The notes under the pieces were generated by a model. It was not told the DNA's origin, made no database searches, and saw only the letters and a program-made list of their open reading frames with translations. 64,000 nucleotides of DNA from Ditylenchus dipsaci (Eukaryota; Nematoda; Chromadorea; Rhabditida; Anguinidae), in assembly GCA_004194705.1 (NCBI GenBank), contig SADC01001186.1, forward strand, positions 1-64,000. The letters are read 5' to 3'. The first letter of the stretch is position 1, and every line of letters starts with the position of its first letter. This document shows, piece by piece, positions 44,428 through 56,272 of the stretch. A program made the translations under genes and the position numbers.

Positions 44428-47400
44428 CTATTCCAAAGAGTCCATGTTTCCAAGCACATGGGCTAGAACTCCAAATATTGCAGCTGTGTAGTCAATATCT
44501 CCTTCTTTAAAAATGCTCAGATAGTCAGCTTGGGTGTGGTGAAAGTAGAAGTAGTAGTCGATGCCTAAATTTACAGTTAATCGGCCATTGAAATAGTCAT
44601 CCAAAATCACTTGCCTTTTTCAGAAACATAGTTGGCGGAAGGAACTCCATCACTAGCCCAGAACATTACATCACCCTATAAACATTGACTTTGAAAATAG
44701 CGGTATATTTTATTTAACATCATGGTTTTTCTTAGGGTTGGGAAAATCGAAATAATAGAATATAGAAAACGGCGATATGACTGGCCAAATTTGGCCAAAT
44801 TACTAGCATTTCCGCGTACGTAACATAGAAACTCGGTTAAAAAATTAAGACAGAGTTACCTTCTAAATGAGGTACCCCCGATATAACGTGCCTTCGTTAT
44901 AACGAACCCCTAGGACCGGTCTCCAGGGGGTACGTTATAACCAAGGTTGACTGTATGCCATTAACAGTACACTCATTTTTCCGTGAACAAAATTCATTTT
45001 TTATCTATTTTCATGTACACACTTGTAAGGATTGCCCAGCTTCCTTCCCCGCATTCCAGCGAATCCCCTATAGAAAACTATAAGGGAATAAGCTGCATGA
45101 AATTTAAAAATTAGGACATAAACTTAGAGAAAAATGAAATTATAAAAATTAGTCGGAAAAAAGTATTGTCTTTTATAAAACTAGAAGCTATTTTAAGTTT
45201 GGAACGCCTTTTTCTAGTCAAATTTAAGAAGTTATTAATTTCCAGCAAAACAAGTTTTTAAAAGGCTAAAGTGGAGGGCTTGAAAAGCCGTGTACTGGGG
45301 TTCGAACGCAAGACCTTAAAAAATTCGAACATTTCAAAAAAGGGATAGGGTAAATTTTTGGTCATTTGTAACACTTCTCCAGTTTCTAATTAAATTTTAC
45401 ACTAATTTTTTAATGGACACCTACTATTTGGCTTACATTTTGTACAAATCTGACTAAATTAAATTAGGCTTAAGAGTCCAAAAAAAATAGTAGGAGTTTG
45501 CAAAAATTTTAAATTTATTTTTTGAGCTCATAGTCCTATTATTATCTGAACGCGTTCAAAGGTTTTTTTTATTATTCAGGCGCACTCGAGGTGAACTGAC
45601 ACACATCGGCACAAATGGGTTAAATGGGGTTTTCGTGACATATTTCAACAGACCAATTCAATTTATAGCTTTATTTTACCTAGTCTTTGTCTCCATCTCC
45701 ATAGACAGTCTTTTTTAAATTTTGATCGAAAGCTCAACATATCAACCCTACCCCTTAGCCACAACTGAACATTAAACGCGAAGTTTTTTTCTAACAGCCA
45801 TAAGATTTCTACCTGACTTCTATTAGGCGCCACAGTTAAAGGTATTCCATAGGCATTTAGCAGCCTAACAATTTCATCTATCCTCTTTCGCTGAAATAAA
45901 AAGAACAATGTGTATAAATAAGTATTAAAACTATACTTACATGTTTCTCCGACCCCATGAAAGTTAGCTGTGAGTTGTATGTGGTCGGCTTAAAAGCACC
46001 TTGATCTGTCTCAGACACAAAGAAGAACTTCTCTGCTGTATTGTTTTTGTGGGCATTATAATATGCTTGAGCGCCCAACAAGCCCTGTTCTTCGGCTGTC
46101 CAGAAGACACCTCGAATAGTTCTTAAAATCCAAATTTATTAAAAAGCTGCAAAAATAAATAAAAATTTACCTTCTAGACACAAATTGTTGATCAGTCTTA
46201 GCCAATTTTCGTATTGCGGTCATAGCCTGCCAAACAGCAGCCATACCACCACCATCGTCTAAAGCTCCTTGGCCAACATCCCAACTGTCCATATGTCCAG
46301 AAAGCAAAATTATTTCTTCGGGAAACTCAGAACCTAAACCAAGGATTAGAATCTAAGATTTAAAATATGCAATTTTTTCTAACCTTTGATTTCGAACACA
46401 GTGTTCCTCGAAGTGACATTGCCAAGCACGGAGGACTTGGTGTCGATTCGTATCACAATCTTCTTCTGCCTCAAATACAGCCTCTCCAAAAGTTCAGCCT
46501 CTTCAAGGGAAATACATAGGGCGGGAATGGTCGAGTCTACAAATAAAAAACTAATTGTAATAAAATAGCCAGGTGTGAGAATATTAGAGTTCCCAGTGTG
46601 GATACCCGTTTTCGAGTATGCGAAACCAAACCTTATCTTTTTTTAGGGGCAATACTTTTTTATACCAAAATTTACTTGCTTTGTACCAAATTTTTCTTTT
46701 GTTTTTATTTTTCTTTTTGTTCTTTACTTTTGCTAACCTTTTTCATAAAGTGATAACACCGTCTTGTAGTTTCTAACGAGCTATAATTTTTTGCAATATG
46801 TACGAATGTAGAACAAAAAAAGAAGTATGAATCTAATTCTTTTTTTACTTGGTTCATACTTATAATTTTATGTTCCACATTTGTTTTAATTTTTGAGGGA
46901 TATACGGTTATGTTATCAGTTTGTAAAAAGGATTAAAAAATTAAGGGGAACACGACAAAGGAAAAATTGGTAAAAAAATATTTTATACTTTTTTCTTTCT
47001 TTGTGCAGCCAGGGAAGAGTTCTTGTGACTATTTGCAGGAAATAGTCACAAATTTTTGAATTTGCAAAATAGCCAAAAATAGTCACACGTTGTGACTATT
47101 TTAATTTTGTGACTATTCTTGTGACTATTTCTCGACACGAAAGTAACGATTTTAAAAAATAGTCACATCGTGTGACTATTTTGAACGTTTGTGACTATTC
47201 TTGTGACTATTTCTTGACAAGAAATCAATAATTTTTTAAATTTTTTCAAGCTATTTAATCATTTCTGTGTGAAGTTTAGGAGTGGACAAAGACCAAATGC
47301 CACTCCAGAGTGGTTAAAGCCTATAATAACTGGTTTTTAGGGGGTTTTACTGAAGGGGGATAAACTTTTTGCGAGAAATCGATTCAGCGGATCAAAATTC

Positions 47401-50400
47401 CAGTCCGATTGGCTTCATCGTCCAGAATTTCAGATCACCCCAGACATTGGTGACATCAGGTATCATTTTGCTTGCTTCTATTTGTGATTTTAGGTCTGCT
47501 GGTCAGGTAAATTTAACTTTTTGATGCACTTCACACTGCAACTGCATGCAGCTCGGCAAAGTCATCCACTCATGCATACTTCAAGTCACAACCTTTTTGT
47601 CTACTTTACATTTTGTCTACGAAATTATTGACTTTGTCGGGCTGCATGTGGTCGAAGTGTCACTCTCTATGTGCCTTCGTGCTCCATAAACCAAGGCGGT
47701 GTGGCTAGGCCCATGTAACATAACTGCCGGAGCACGTCAACTTCTAAACAAGAGGCTGCCTAGCGAGAGTTATATTATTTAGCATTCACATCACTCATTT
47801 TCAGGTCTAATCGCGTATCAGTAACTATCGGAATAAACTATATATGAGTTTGAGTGTGCTAGGTATTGCATATTTTTCTATAACAACAACAAGCTGTCAA
47901 TTATTTTCTTTTACACTTTCACATTACTATCTTGTGGTCCGACATATATATTTTACTGATCAGTTACACATTCAGCAGCAAGATATTTTTAATTGTAAAG
48001 TTTTTTGATCCTGTAAGGGCGCTTTATCATCCCAACATAACAAACATCAAAGCTTATTCAAGTGGTTAAACAACATGTTGGTATTTTATGTAAACATGAT
48101 TGCAAAAGAGCACAAAGGGTGTGTTGAAATTCACTTTTTTAAGCTTAAGTATAGGTTAAAATAAAATTTTTGCTAAAATTATGGATGAGTATGTAAATGA
48201 TTCTGAGGATTATTATCCAGTAGGACTAGCTCGTTTGCCTAATTGCCTCCGGCAAGGAACCGTCCGGCAAGGAATTGTCTGGCAGGGTATTGGCCCCGGC
48301 AGGGAATCGGCACGGCAGGGAATTGTCACGTACCGATCAAAAAGCGTATTAAGCAGAGGAAGTGCTAGTGTTATGAATGAGCTATGAGAACAAATGAGAG
48401 GAGAACAATCAATTTATGGTATGGTGAACAACACATTTTACATCATAGAGTAAACACAAATCAAAAGTTCTTGGTATTTTTGTAGACATTTTGAAGCTCT
48501 TTCACAGGAAATGAGATTCCATCGCTCTGCAAAGGCGACGCCACAAACGGAGAGAAGAACACCAAAGGCCAACGAGAACCCATGGCCAGTCGAACATTGT
48601 TGAGGAAGCCGAGGTCATAGGCATGAATGTCCTATAACATGGATAATAATATATGACTATGACTTTGTAAACAATTTACGAAAAAAAGCCACCATCAAAT
48701 ATTCAATACGTGTTTGCCCTCGATACAGACAGAAAATTTGAGCTGCGACAAGATAAGTTACGAAAACCACTGTGGTCATTGAGCAGACGAACACGAAGAC
48801 TGCGAAGAATCTTAAAACCCACCAATTTATAGTGAAAAATCAAAGGAAAGGTTTCTTACTGGTAAGGCGAAATAAATCCCAAAACCAGAGCAAGATGAGG
48901 CAGCATTAAGTGCCAATACTGTATTGGACTTAGCTTGCTCATTGTCATCGACACAAATGACAAGTTCCACCTGCAGCACCAAATAAGATTAACCTACAAA
49001 ACAAGAAAGTCTTACAAGAAGCAAGTAAAGGAGATGATCAGCAAATTGACGATGGCGGCAATGAAGAATCTTTGGTTAAAGTGACCCACACAGACGGCTG
49101 CAAACGAACAATGGTGATCGCGACGAAGAACACATGTGTTGCAGACTATAAATAAAAGGATGAAGCAAAATATTCAGCTAGGTACGAAGCCAAACTTACT
49201 TGGACAATGATGCGACCTCGGCGGAGAATTCAGACAGCAAGAGTGACAATACTTGAAGCCCGGCTTGATAATCGATGGCAAATCACTTCTCCTTCCATTT
49301 GGTCCAACGCTAACCATCTTGTAAATGTTCAAGTAGACATTCGAAGATATATAGAGAAGAGGAAGCACCCTAATCAACCATCCCTAAAGATTAGGTTAAA
49401 GTAAAAGTGAAAAAAAAGTGATTTTACGCACCACCGAGAACAAACTGTGCCAGAAAGAAAGCACGAAGGTCACTTCAAACAAGAAACTTATTGGGAGAAT
49501 AGCTCCAACCACAAAAATCGAAATTTAAGAAGAGAAAATTAGTTTTACACGAAAAGAATAATACAGACGACACTCGATAGTAGATACCTCCAAAAAATTC
49601 ATTCCCCAGCTGGGTCCGACACGGTTTTTAGCCCAATGTTTTAATCATTTGATCGGTACTGATTCGTCAGTGTACTACCAAGTACCGCAAGGATTTCGAT
49701 TTTGCCAATTGTTTTTGTGAAACTTTATAGTTTGGCCATCTTGATCCGCAAAGCCTAAATAATATAACTCTCGCTAGGCAGCCTCTTGTTTAGAAGTTGA
49801 CGTGCTCCGGCAGTTATGTTACATGGGCCTAGCCACACCGCCTTGGTTTATGGAGCACGAAGGCACATAGAGAGTGACACTTCGACCACATGCAGCCCGA
49901 CAAAGTCAATAATTTCGTAGACAAAATGTAAAGTAGACAAAAGGTTGTGACTTGAAGTATGCATGAGTGGATGACTTTGCCGAGCTGCATGCAGTTGCAG
50001 TGTGAAGTGCATCAAAAAGTTAAATTTACCTGACCAGCAGACCTAAAATCACAAATAGAAGCAAGCAAAATGATACCTGATGTCACCAATGTCTGGGGTG
50101 ATCTGAAATTCTGGACGATGAAGCCAATCGGACTGGAATTTTGATCCGCTGAATCGATTTCTCGCAAAAAGTTTATCCCCCTTCAGTAAAACCCCTAAAA
50201 ACCAGTTATTATAGGCTTTAACCACTCTGGAGTGGCATTTGGTCTTTGTCCACTCCTAAACTTCACACAGAAATGATTAAATAGCTTGAAAAAATTAAAA
50301 AATTATTGATTTCTTGTCAAGAAATAGTCACAAGAATAGTCACAAACGTTCAAAATAGTCACACGATGTGACTATTTTTTAAAATCGTTACTTTCGTGTC

Positions 50401-53400
50401 GAGAAATAGTCACAAGAATAGTCACAAAATTAAAATAGTCACAACGTGTGACTATTTTTGGCTATTTTGCAAATTCAAAAATTTGTGACTATTTCCCGCA
50501 AATAGTCACAAGAACTCTTCCCTGTGCAGGGATGCTCATATACGGCCTATCCGACTAAAAATAGGCCGTTTTTAGGACTTTTTACGGCCTATTTTAGGCC
50601 GTATTTTCCTATTTTAGGATACGGCCTATTTAGGCCGTATGCCGATTTTAGGCCGTTTTCCTATTTTAGGATACGGCCTATTTAGGCCGTATGCCGATTT
50701 TAGGCCGTGGTACCGTTTCAGTTTCCTCAAGAAATTAATGCAGTTTCTTTTTTCTTCATCCATTTTTGCCTAATATTTATAAAGAAAATTTTACCTTCGT
50801 TTTAGCCTTCATTAAAGGTTCGATTTGGCTCAAAAACATGAGACATTTTTTATTTTTGATGGCGCTAAATCTTTATTTTGAAAATACTTTTGCTGTTTGG
50901 TTTTTTGTTTTAATACTTTTCCAATTTTTGTTCGTAATTATTCCGTATGAATCTCATTTTAATTTTGCTATCCATATTGGTGATTCGAATGCAAGAACTA
51001 AACTGCAAGTCGGTCTCATCAAAATCTTCGGTTGCTCAGCTCAATGAAACCATGCAGGCTCACCGTATCACAACATAAAATGGGAAATTTGAAATTTGAA
51101 GCTGAAAAATTACTTCCCAAAAGAATGACTTTGGCAAGAAATGTCGATTCAATTTTATTGAAAGTGAAAGAAACACTATTACCTACACTGATTCGACATA
51201 TAAAATCATCTGGCGCTGGAATAACTCTGGATTTTTCTCAAGATTCGGTAGGTATCAAAAACTGTGATGGCTTTTTGTCTAAAAATATATATTAGGTTGA
51301 TTACTTTGTTATAACGATTCACTTCTTGGACAACATGTGGAGGATGAGATCATTTATTCTAGCGTTTTACCCGTTTCCTTCAGATCTTATCAAAGACGCG
51401 GCAACTATCTACAGGGAATTTTTAAAAATTATGAATAGCCATGGATTCACAGAGGATGAAACGTTGCAGCTTTCGGTTGTAACAGATGAGGGGAGCAATG
51501 TTAAAAATGCATTCTCAAATCGAGGTTTTAACAAAATCTAAATATTGCGAAATAAATAAGTAGTTGTTTAGCGAAATACATAATTTGCTGGTGTCATGCT
51601 TTAAACACCTGCACGAAACGTTCCGTCATTCCATATGTTAAAACCGGTATAAGTGACGTTTGTGTCAGAAGACTTAAATCATTTAGTCTTACTCTTCATG
51701 AACTTAAAAGCTTTGTTGCAAGTGCCAGAAAAAGAGTATCACTGCGAGTTTCTCTAGGTGGTGCTCTAAGTGCGCCTGGAGAAACAAGATGGCTAGCAAC
51801 ACTAACGATGGTTACTGCATTTATCAAAAGCTTAGGCGATATTCAAACAGAGACAGCAAGACTAGCCCCAGATTTAGTGAATAAGTTAGAAGAGATCGTT
51901 TTGAAAAGAAACGATTTGAGCATTTATGCTGACTTCTTGAAATTGTTTGAAGGCCCTATCAAAGACCTACAGGTTTGAACAGATATACTCAGTATTATTT
52001 GTAAACGACTATCGATCAGCGACTCTCGATTAGCAACCATACAATAAGCAACGACGGGCATGTTTGGCAAAGTATGCTTTTTTATTAAATGCTTAACAAT
52101 TTTCAATTTAGAAATTTCTTGTCACAAAGGGTAATTTAAATAGTTGCTAAGAGAGGGTCGCTAATCGAAATGGTCGCTTATTGATACTTCACGTTTATTT
52201 CAAGAGAAAACATATTGCAGGCAGATAAAACCGTCACCATATCACTTGTAGTTTCACGTATCGCCTTTTTGAAAAATAAAATAAAAAGCTATGCTAATCG
52301 AGGAGATTCAACGCTTGTTGGTTGTTTTGCATTATCAGCTATGGAGGCCCTTGAAAAAAAAATTGAGCAGATGGATACGACAGTTCCCCTGGCTGCTGCA
52401 TTTTTAGATCCTTTTATTAAAGCTCAGTTGGGGGAAATTATGAAACACGTGCCGAATTGGAACAGTGATATGGTATAGAAAGGTGTCTTAATATACGATG
52501 TAAAAGTTCCATATTTAGGCTAAGCTGAGAGTTAGAAGCCTCGCTCAGAAATATATTTCTGCTCAACCAACTGAAAAGGGTCCACGAGAATCAGATTTTC
52601 CAATCGAGATAGAAGACTCGCTAGAACACGAGATAGCTACTTTTACGACTTGTTGCCACTGATTTAAGAAACCGACTAACTAAAGAAAAATATCTTCGAT
52701 AATAACTCTTCGCTCACTAATAAGAAGTCGTTTATTTTCAACATCTGTAAAAATTGATTAATCAGTAATAAATGTATATTGTTTTATGTATATATTGTAA
52801 CATACGACATGAGAAAACAAAAAGTATCAGGCAAAAAATGGATGAAGAAAAAAGAAACTGCATTAATTTCTTGAGGAAACTGAAACGGTACCACGGCCTA
52901 AAATCGGCATACGGCCTAAATAGGCCGTATCCTAAAATAGGAAAACGGCCTAAAATCGGCATACGGCCTAAATAGGCCGTATCCTAAAATAGGAAAATAC
53001 GGCCTAAAATAGGCCGTAAAAAAGTCCCAAAAACGGCCTAAATAGGCCGTATATGAGCATCCCTGTCCCTGTGTGCAGCAGATTTCTTTTTTTTTTGCTG
53101 CAAAAATTGGTCCTTTTTAGCACAGTCGAGTCTCGGTAAACGTACATTTGTTTTTAAAATAAGATGTTCCCTTATATATAGTATTTGGACAATGTTTGTC
53201 ATTCTGTCTGTCACGTTTTTGGTTTTTTGTATTTTTTTCGCGTTTTCTGATAAGAACTCGGGAAAGCTCAACGTTACGTTGTAGCCCGAATCCTTGGCCA
53301 CATTTTAAGCTATCGCACGGCTCATTTGGCCGACACCCCTGAGACGTCACTTAATTTTAAGGTTCGTCGTGCACGGGTTTTTTGACCCTTTTGGCATTTT

Positions 53401-56272
53401 TTTGAATAGTAAGGGTTTTTTTCGGGGATTTTTGTACCGAAGTCGGGAAAAGCTCAACGTTACGTTGTAGCGCTAATTCTGAGCTACATTTTGAGTTATC
53501 GCACGGCTCATTTGGCCGACACCCCTGAGACGTCACTTAATTTTTAGGTTCGTCGTGCAGGGTATTTTAGGGGGTTTTTGATACTTATGGGCAAATACCT
53601 TTTGAAAGTGTTTTTTAAAAGTGCGCCACTTTAGTTTTTTGTTGTGTAGGCGTTTTGTTTGTTTTATTTCTGTGCATGTTTTTATTCCTCCGTTTATTTT
53701 TTTGTCTCTAATTATTTTTTGCTGTTATATGCCCAATGTTTTAATAGAGTATATTTTGTCAAATCCATTTTCGGCGGTAAATACAAAATGTTTTGTTATT
53801 AGGCGCCTGTAAGGCGCCAGTCCACCTAGTGTTCCCTTATTGAGAGGCGCGGGTGATAATGACAAAATTTTGAAAAAATGACCAATAAATGGAAAATTTA
53901 GTGATTTTTGGGATTTGACCACAGATCAAGTTTGGCAAAACACGTTTAAAATTGAGGAAAAAGGGCCAGACCCTAGGCGGTAAAAAACTCAAAGAAGTCT
54001 TCTTTTTATCGAGAGTCGACTGTACACAAATATTGTTTACCCTATTAATTTTTAATATGTTAAATTCAACCTTTTAAAAAGTTGGTACCACAAAAAATCA
54101 TACCTGAACCACTTCCAGTGTGAGGCGAGCCAAGGGAAAATGGTCCAACTGATTTAATTAATACACCAACAGCCCCTTTAGCCTCCACTACTTCAGCGGA
54201 TCTTCGGTACTTGGATGTTTGTCCATAGCCAAGCCACTTCTGTGCGAAAACCACTATTTTATCGGTCACATTCACTGACTAAAACAGGACCAATGTTAAG
54301 AACAATTTTTCCGCCAAAAAAGTTCAAATAAACGTACATCAAGCTGGTCAAAGTCTCTGATAACCACGGCCTCTGCCGTCACAATCGTGGGTTCCGTGCC
54401 AGCTACCGCCAGAATATTGAGTTTTAGCTTACGAGGTTCTAAAATTTTGGGTTTTTATGGCTACCTATACGAAAAGGTGGAAAGCTGACCCAACATAACA
54501 GCTTGGTCATCCCCTCTGACCCAATGGGGAAGACCTTCCACATCCTCAGTGTGCACATTCTGGAACCATCGCCAATCAGTCTTTTGACTGTGAAGTCTAT
54601 AGCTCTATAAATTCAAACTTCTTAGATGTAAGATACCGTATTTTTTCTAATTTAATCTCCCCTGATTAGGGTTGTCAAGTTTTGTGTTTAACTCGAAAAA
54701 ACTCGAAACTCGAAAACTCAACATTTTTATGATCGATTTTTGTCATCGGAGTGAAAATCTCTTTTACAATATATACTCAACTTTTAATTCTGAGTATATA
54801 TCGTCAAATCAGATTTTCACTCCGATGCCGAAAATCGGCCGTAAGAATTTTTCGAGTTTTCGAGTTTCGAGTTTTTTTGAGTTCAAACTCAAAACTCGAC
54901 AACCCTACCCCTGATTTAAAATCGTCTTTTTGGTATTGTGTTTTCGCCCTTTTTTAAAGGGCCTGACCTCTTGCTACTCGGTGGTCCTCCGCCAATTCAA
55001 AAATTTTCCCTTGATCATTGGACTTCTGTACGGATTTTTCTGCCACGTTTCTAACAAAACTAGGCCTGAAATTAAATTTTAGGCTTAGTTTTGTTAGAAA
55101 CCTAGCGGAAAAATCCGTGCAGAAGTCTAATGATCAAGGGAAAATTTTGAATTGCGGGGACCACCGAGTAGGAAGAGGTCAGGCCCTTAAAGACTTCTCT
55201 CAGGCAAGTCGCCGCCCATTTTGTAGCTCATCTCAAAATGGGTGGTAACTTGCTTGAGAGAATTTTTCGTAAAGTGGGTCAAGAACACGATTTAGAATCA
55301 GGAGGCTGCGGCTTAAGTTCAGTGTAACGCACTCGTACTTGGCTCGTACTTGATATTTTGTATTTTTTGTTTTAAAATTTCTTCTTTTTTTGAAATTTTA
55401 TCTCGCCAAGCTGCTAAAGAACATTCACGGCTACCCTCTTGCAAAAAAATGCACTGGTTTCAAGATTGAAAAATGCAAAATATGAAAACTGTTAATGCAA
55501 GTACGAGCACAAGTACGAGTGGTCTAAAATTCTTTATCTTCTTGTTTCTTTTACCTTTTAAGCACTTTTCGGTGTTTATAGTGCTTTTATCGTGCTTCTC
55601 ATGGTCCAAAACCCCTAGCATGACTATTTACAGCCATAAAAAGAGAAAAAAAATGTTTGCCTCATGCCAGACTCGAGCAAAAAAAATTTTTTAGCCGCCC
55701 TCCTTCACCACCAGGCCATTAAAACTTATCTCTTGATATATCAAAAATCCAGTTGAATTAACTGCATTCCGCACACTGGGATAGCCGTGAATGTCCTTTA
55801 GCAGCTTGGCGAGATAACATTTCAAAAAAAGAAGAAATTTTAAAACAAAAAATACAAAATATCAAGTACGAGCCAAGTACGTGTGCGTTACACTGAACTT
55901 AAGTTAGAGAAAATAAGACAAAAGATAGTTGGCTTGTACTTGTCCAAAGAATCGGAGCCCAGATGCCTGCTGCCGAAATCGTCTACCAATGGCTCCAGCC
56001 ACTCCAACCCATTGTTTTTGCCCCCACCTTTGACTAGGTAATCTATAAGGCGATGAGAACTAGCTTTGAACTTAATAAAAAAAAATTAGGTAATGATACT
56101 TTTTGATCAAACAATAATTAACCTGTTTTGCAATAGACCCGCTTGGAGATGATCCAAGAACATGAGCATAAATAGAGAGTAGATAGCAAAGCACAAGAAT
56201 AAAACTATTCAAAGAGCTGAATCGGAGTGCACAAACACCCATTCCGCTTTCTCTGTTGAACCTGACAATCAA
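44428..56272 (-). CDS. CPQ: Carboxypeptidase Q (M28 peptidase), complete, 11 exons
   Basis: Minus-strand exons: 56123-56272, 55940-56070, 54490-54587, 54338-54438, 54104-54278, 46384-46536, 46171-46333, 45941-46121, 45813-45890, 44615-44675 and 44428-44564. They sum to 1428 nt, all in phase: 475 residues, as expected for the family. Features in order: hydrophobic signal peptide ([20 protein letters not shown]), [49 protein letters not shown], then the metallopeptidase core [43 protein letters not shown] and [12 protein letters not shown], which supply zinc ligands and the catalytic Glu. It should be a secreted or lysosomal dipeptidase. Most introns are 49-59 nt, but intron 5 is 7567 nt and carries two transposons, and intron 2 is ~1.35 kb with MITEs. 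The last intron has a GC donor (GCAAGT). A downstream Met (residue 11) could be the true start. Confidence 0.93.
44868..44955. repeat. Degenerate pogo-like MITE in a CPQ intron
   Basis: CCGATATAACGTGCC at the left and CGTTATAACCAAGGTTGACTG followed by TA at the right; the centre GACCGGTCTCC is shared with related elements. Confidence 0.6.
47010..47782 (+). repeat. Left long terminal inverted repeat
   Basis: 773 bp, pairs with 49755-50524. Outer part is a GTGACTATTT array; inner part is unique sequence ending GCGAGAGTTATATTATTTAG. Confidence 0.92.
48181..48387 (+). CDS. Small ORF of unknown function inside the DHHC element
   Basis: 68 codons, starting [20 protein letters not shown], with a repeated GGCARGGAATYGTC-type stretch giving [13 protein letters not shown]. 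No family was recognised, and it may not be translated. Confidence 0.2.
   Translation: MDEYVNDSEDYYPVGLARLPNCLRQGTVRQGIVWQGIGPGRESARQGIVTYRSKSVLSRGSASVMNEL
48461..49520 (-). CDS. DHHC palmitoyltransferase, ZDHHC24-like, carried by a transposon
   Basis: Membrane S-acyltransferase. Minus-strand exons: ~49432-49520 (5' limit unresolved), 49200-49383, 49016-49145, 48860-48970, 48693-48810 and 48461-48631. Introns are 45-61 nt and all junctions keep phase. The transmembrane pair ([34 protein letters not shown]) precedes the complete zinc-binding DHHC core: [31 protein letters not shown] and [10 protein letters not shown]. Two more hydrophobic segments follow, then [21 protein letters not shown] and [15 protein letters not shown], a C-terminal block matching ZDHHC24. 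Exons 2-6 encode 237 residues plus ~29 in the first, near the ~284 of the mammalian protein. No start Met is visible; a short 5' exon may be missing or lie unrecognised near 49530-49750. Open reading across five introns suggests genomic (not RNA) capture and little decay. Confidence 0.85.
49560..49740. repeat. Pogo-like MITE fragment
   Basis: GACACTCGATAGTAGATACC and AGCTGGGTCCGACACGG resemble one arm of the MITE at 29371-29794. Only one arm is present. Confidence 0.45.
49755..50524 (-). repeat. Right long terminal inverted repeat
   Basis: 770 bp, reverse complement of 47010-47782; a few substitutions are visible (for example CCCGCAAATAG against CTATTTGCAGG). Confidence 0.92.
50527..53065 (+). 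mobile_element. hAT transposon with AGGCCGTAT repeat arms and 8-bp duplication
   Basis: 2539 bp, ends CAGGGATGCTCATATACGGC and complement, flanked by the perfect octamer TCCCTGTG (50519-50526 and 53066-53073). Both arms (50527-50765 and ~52790-53065) are arrays of TAGGCCGTAT/ATACGGCCTA units, in matching order. The duplication overlaps the right terminus of the DHHC element, so this insertion is the younger of the two. It encodes a hAT transposase on the plus strand. Confidence 0.95.
51032..52662 (+). CDS. hAT transposase, intron-containing, probably C-terminally truncated
   Basis: Exons: about 51032-51248 ([20 protein letters not shown]), 51295-~51535 ([14 protein letters not shown], then [17 protein letters not shown]), ~51565-51972 ([28 protein letters not shown]), 52221-52472 ([29 protein letters not shown]) and 52519-52662. 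Blocks match the hAT RNase-H-like core, including the TDEGSN acidic motif, the CHALNT motif and TRW. The predicted protein ends before a full dimerisation domain, and the N-terminal zinc finger was not found. The 248-nt intron at 51973-52220 holds a degenerate CGACTCTCGATTAGC MITE. One junction near 51540 is approximate. Confidence 0.75.
53080..54103. other. Rest of CPQ intron 5; direct repeats and pogo-like ends
   Basis: Two direct copies of a ~130-bp block containing AAAGCTCAACGTTACGTTG and GAGACGTCACTTAATTTT lie at about 53250-53370 and 53440-53560. CAGTCGAGTCTCGGTAAACG (53123) and TATCGAGAGTCGACTGTA (54008) look like outer ends of a pogo-like element, but continuity is unproven. Confidence 0.45.
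54667..54907. mobile_element. hAT MITE with TAGGGTTGTC ends and 8-bp duplication
   Basis: 241 bp in CPQ intron 2; flanked by the perfect octamer CCCCTGAT (54659-54666 and 54908-54915). Ends TAGGGTTGTCAAGTTTTG and complement, arms built of ACTCGAAA repeats. Confidence 0.9.
54954..55192. mobile_element. Fold-back MITE, GGCCTGACCTC subfamily, copy 3
   Basis: Palindrome like 9643-9878 and 15372-15609, with a few deletions in the right arm. In CPQ intron 2. Confidence 0.85.
55310..55905. repeat. Fold-back with GTACTTGG/CGTACTTG arms
   Basis: AAGTTCAGTGTAACGCACTC and TTTTGAAATTTTATCTCGCC (left) have complements at 55800-55905. The central part holds GTACGAGCACAAGTACGAG. In CPQ intron 2. Confidence 0.75.

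Larger units (their letters stand above)
47010..50524. mobile_element. hAT-like element with ~770-bp inverted repeats carrying a DHHC gene
   Basis: 3515-bp element in intron 5 of CPQ. Termini are CAGGGAAGAGTTCTTGTGAC and complement. It is flanked by a perfect 8-bp duplication TGTGCAGC: 47002-47009 on the left, and 53072-53079 on the right once the later hAT insertion is removed. Terminal inverted repeats are 47010-47782 and 49755-50524, very similar throughout. Their outer ~230 bp are arrays of the decamer GTGACTATTT in both orientations. The 2-kb interior holds a DHHC palmitoyltransferase gene (minus strand) and no transposase, so it would need transposase in trans. CAGGG termini and an 8-bp duplication indicate the hAT superfamily. 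Confidence 0.9.

Noticed and set aside
48181..48387. Small ORF next to the DHHC gene as a possible transposase
   Set aside because: Too short, repeat-derived in its second half, and with no hAT or other transposase motif. The element appears to encode none.
53017..53079. Idea that the DHHC element and the adjacent hAT are one composite transposon
   Set aside because: Each has its own termini and its own perfect 8-bp duplication, and the octamers overlap in a way that shows two separate insertions.
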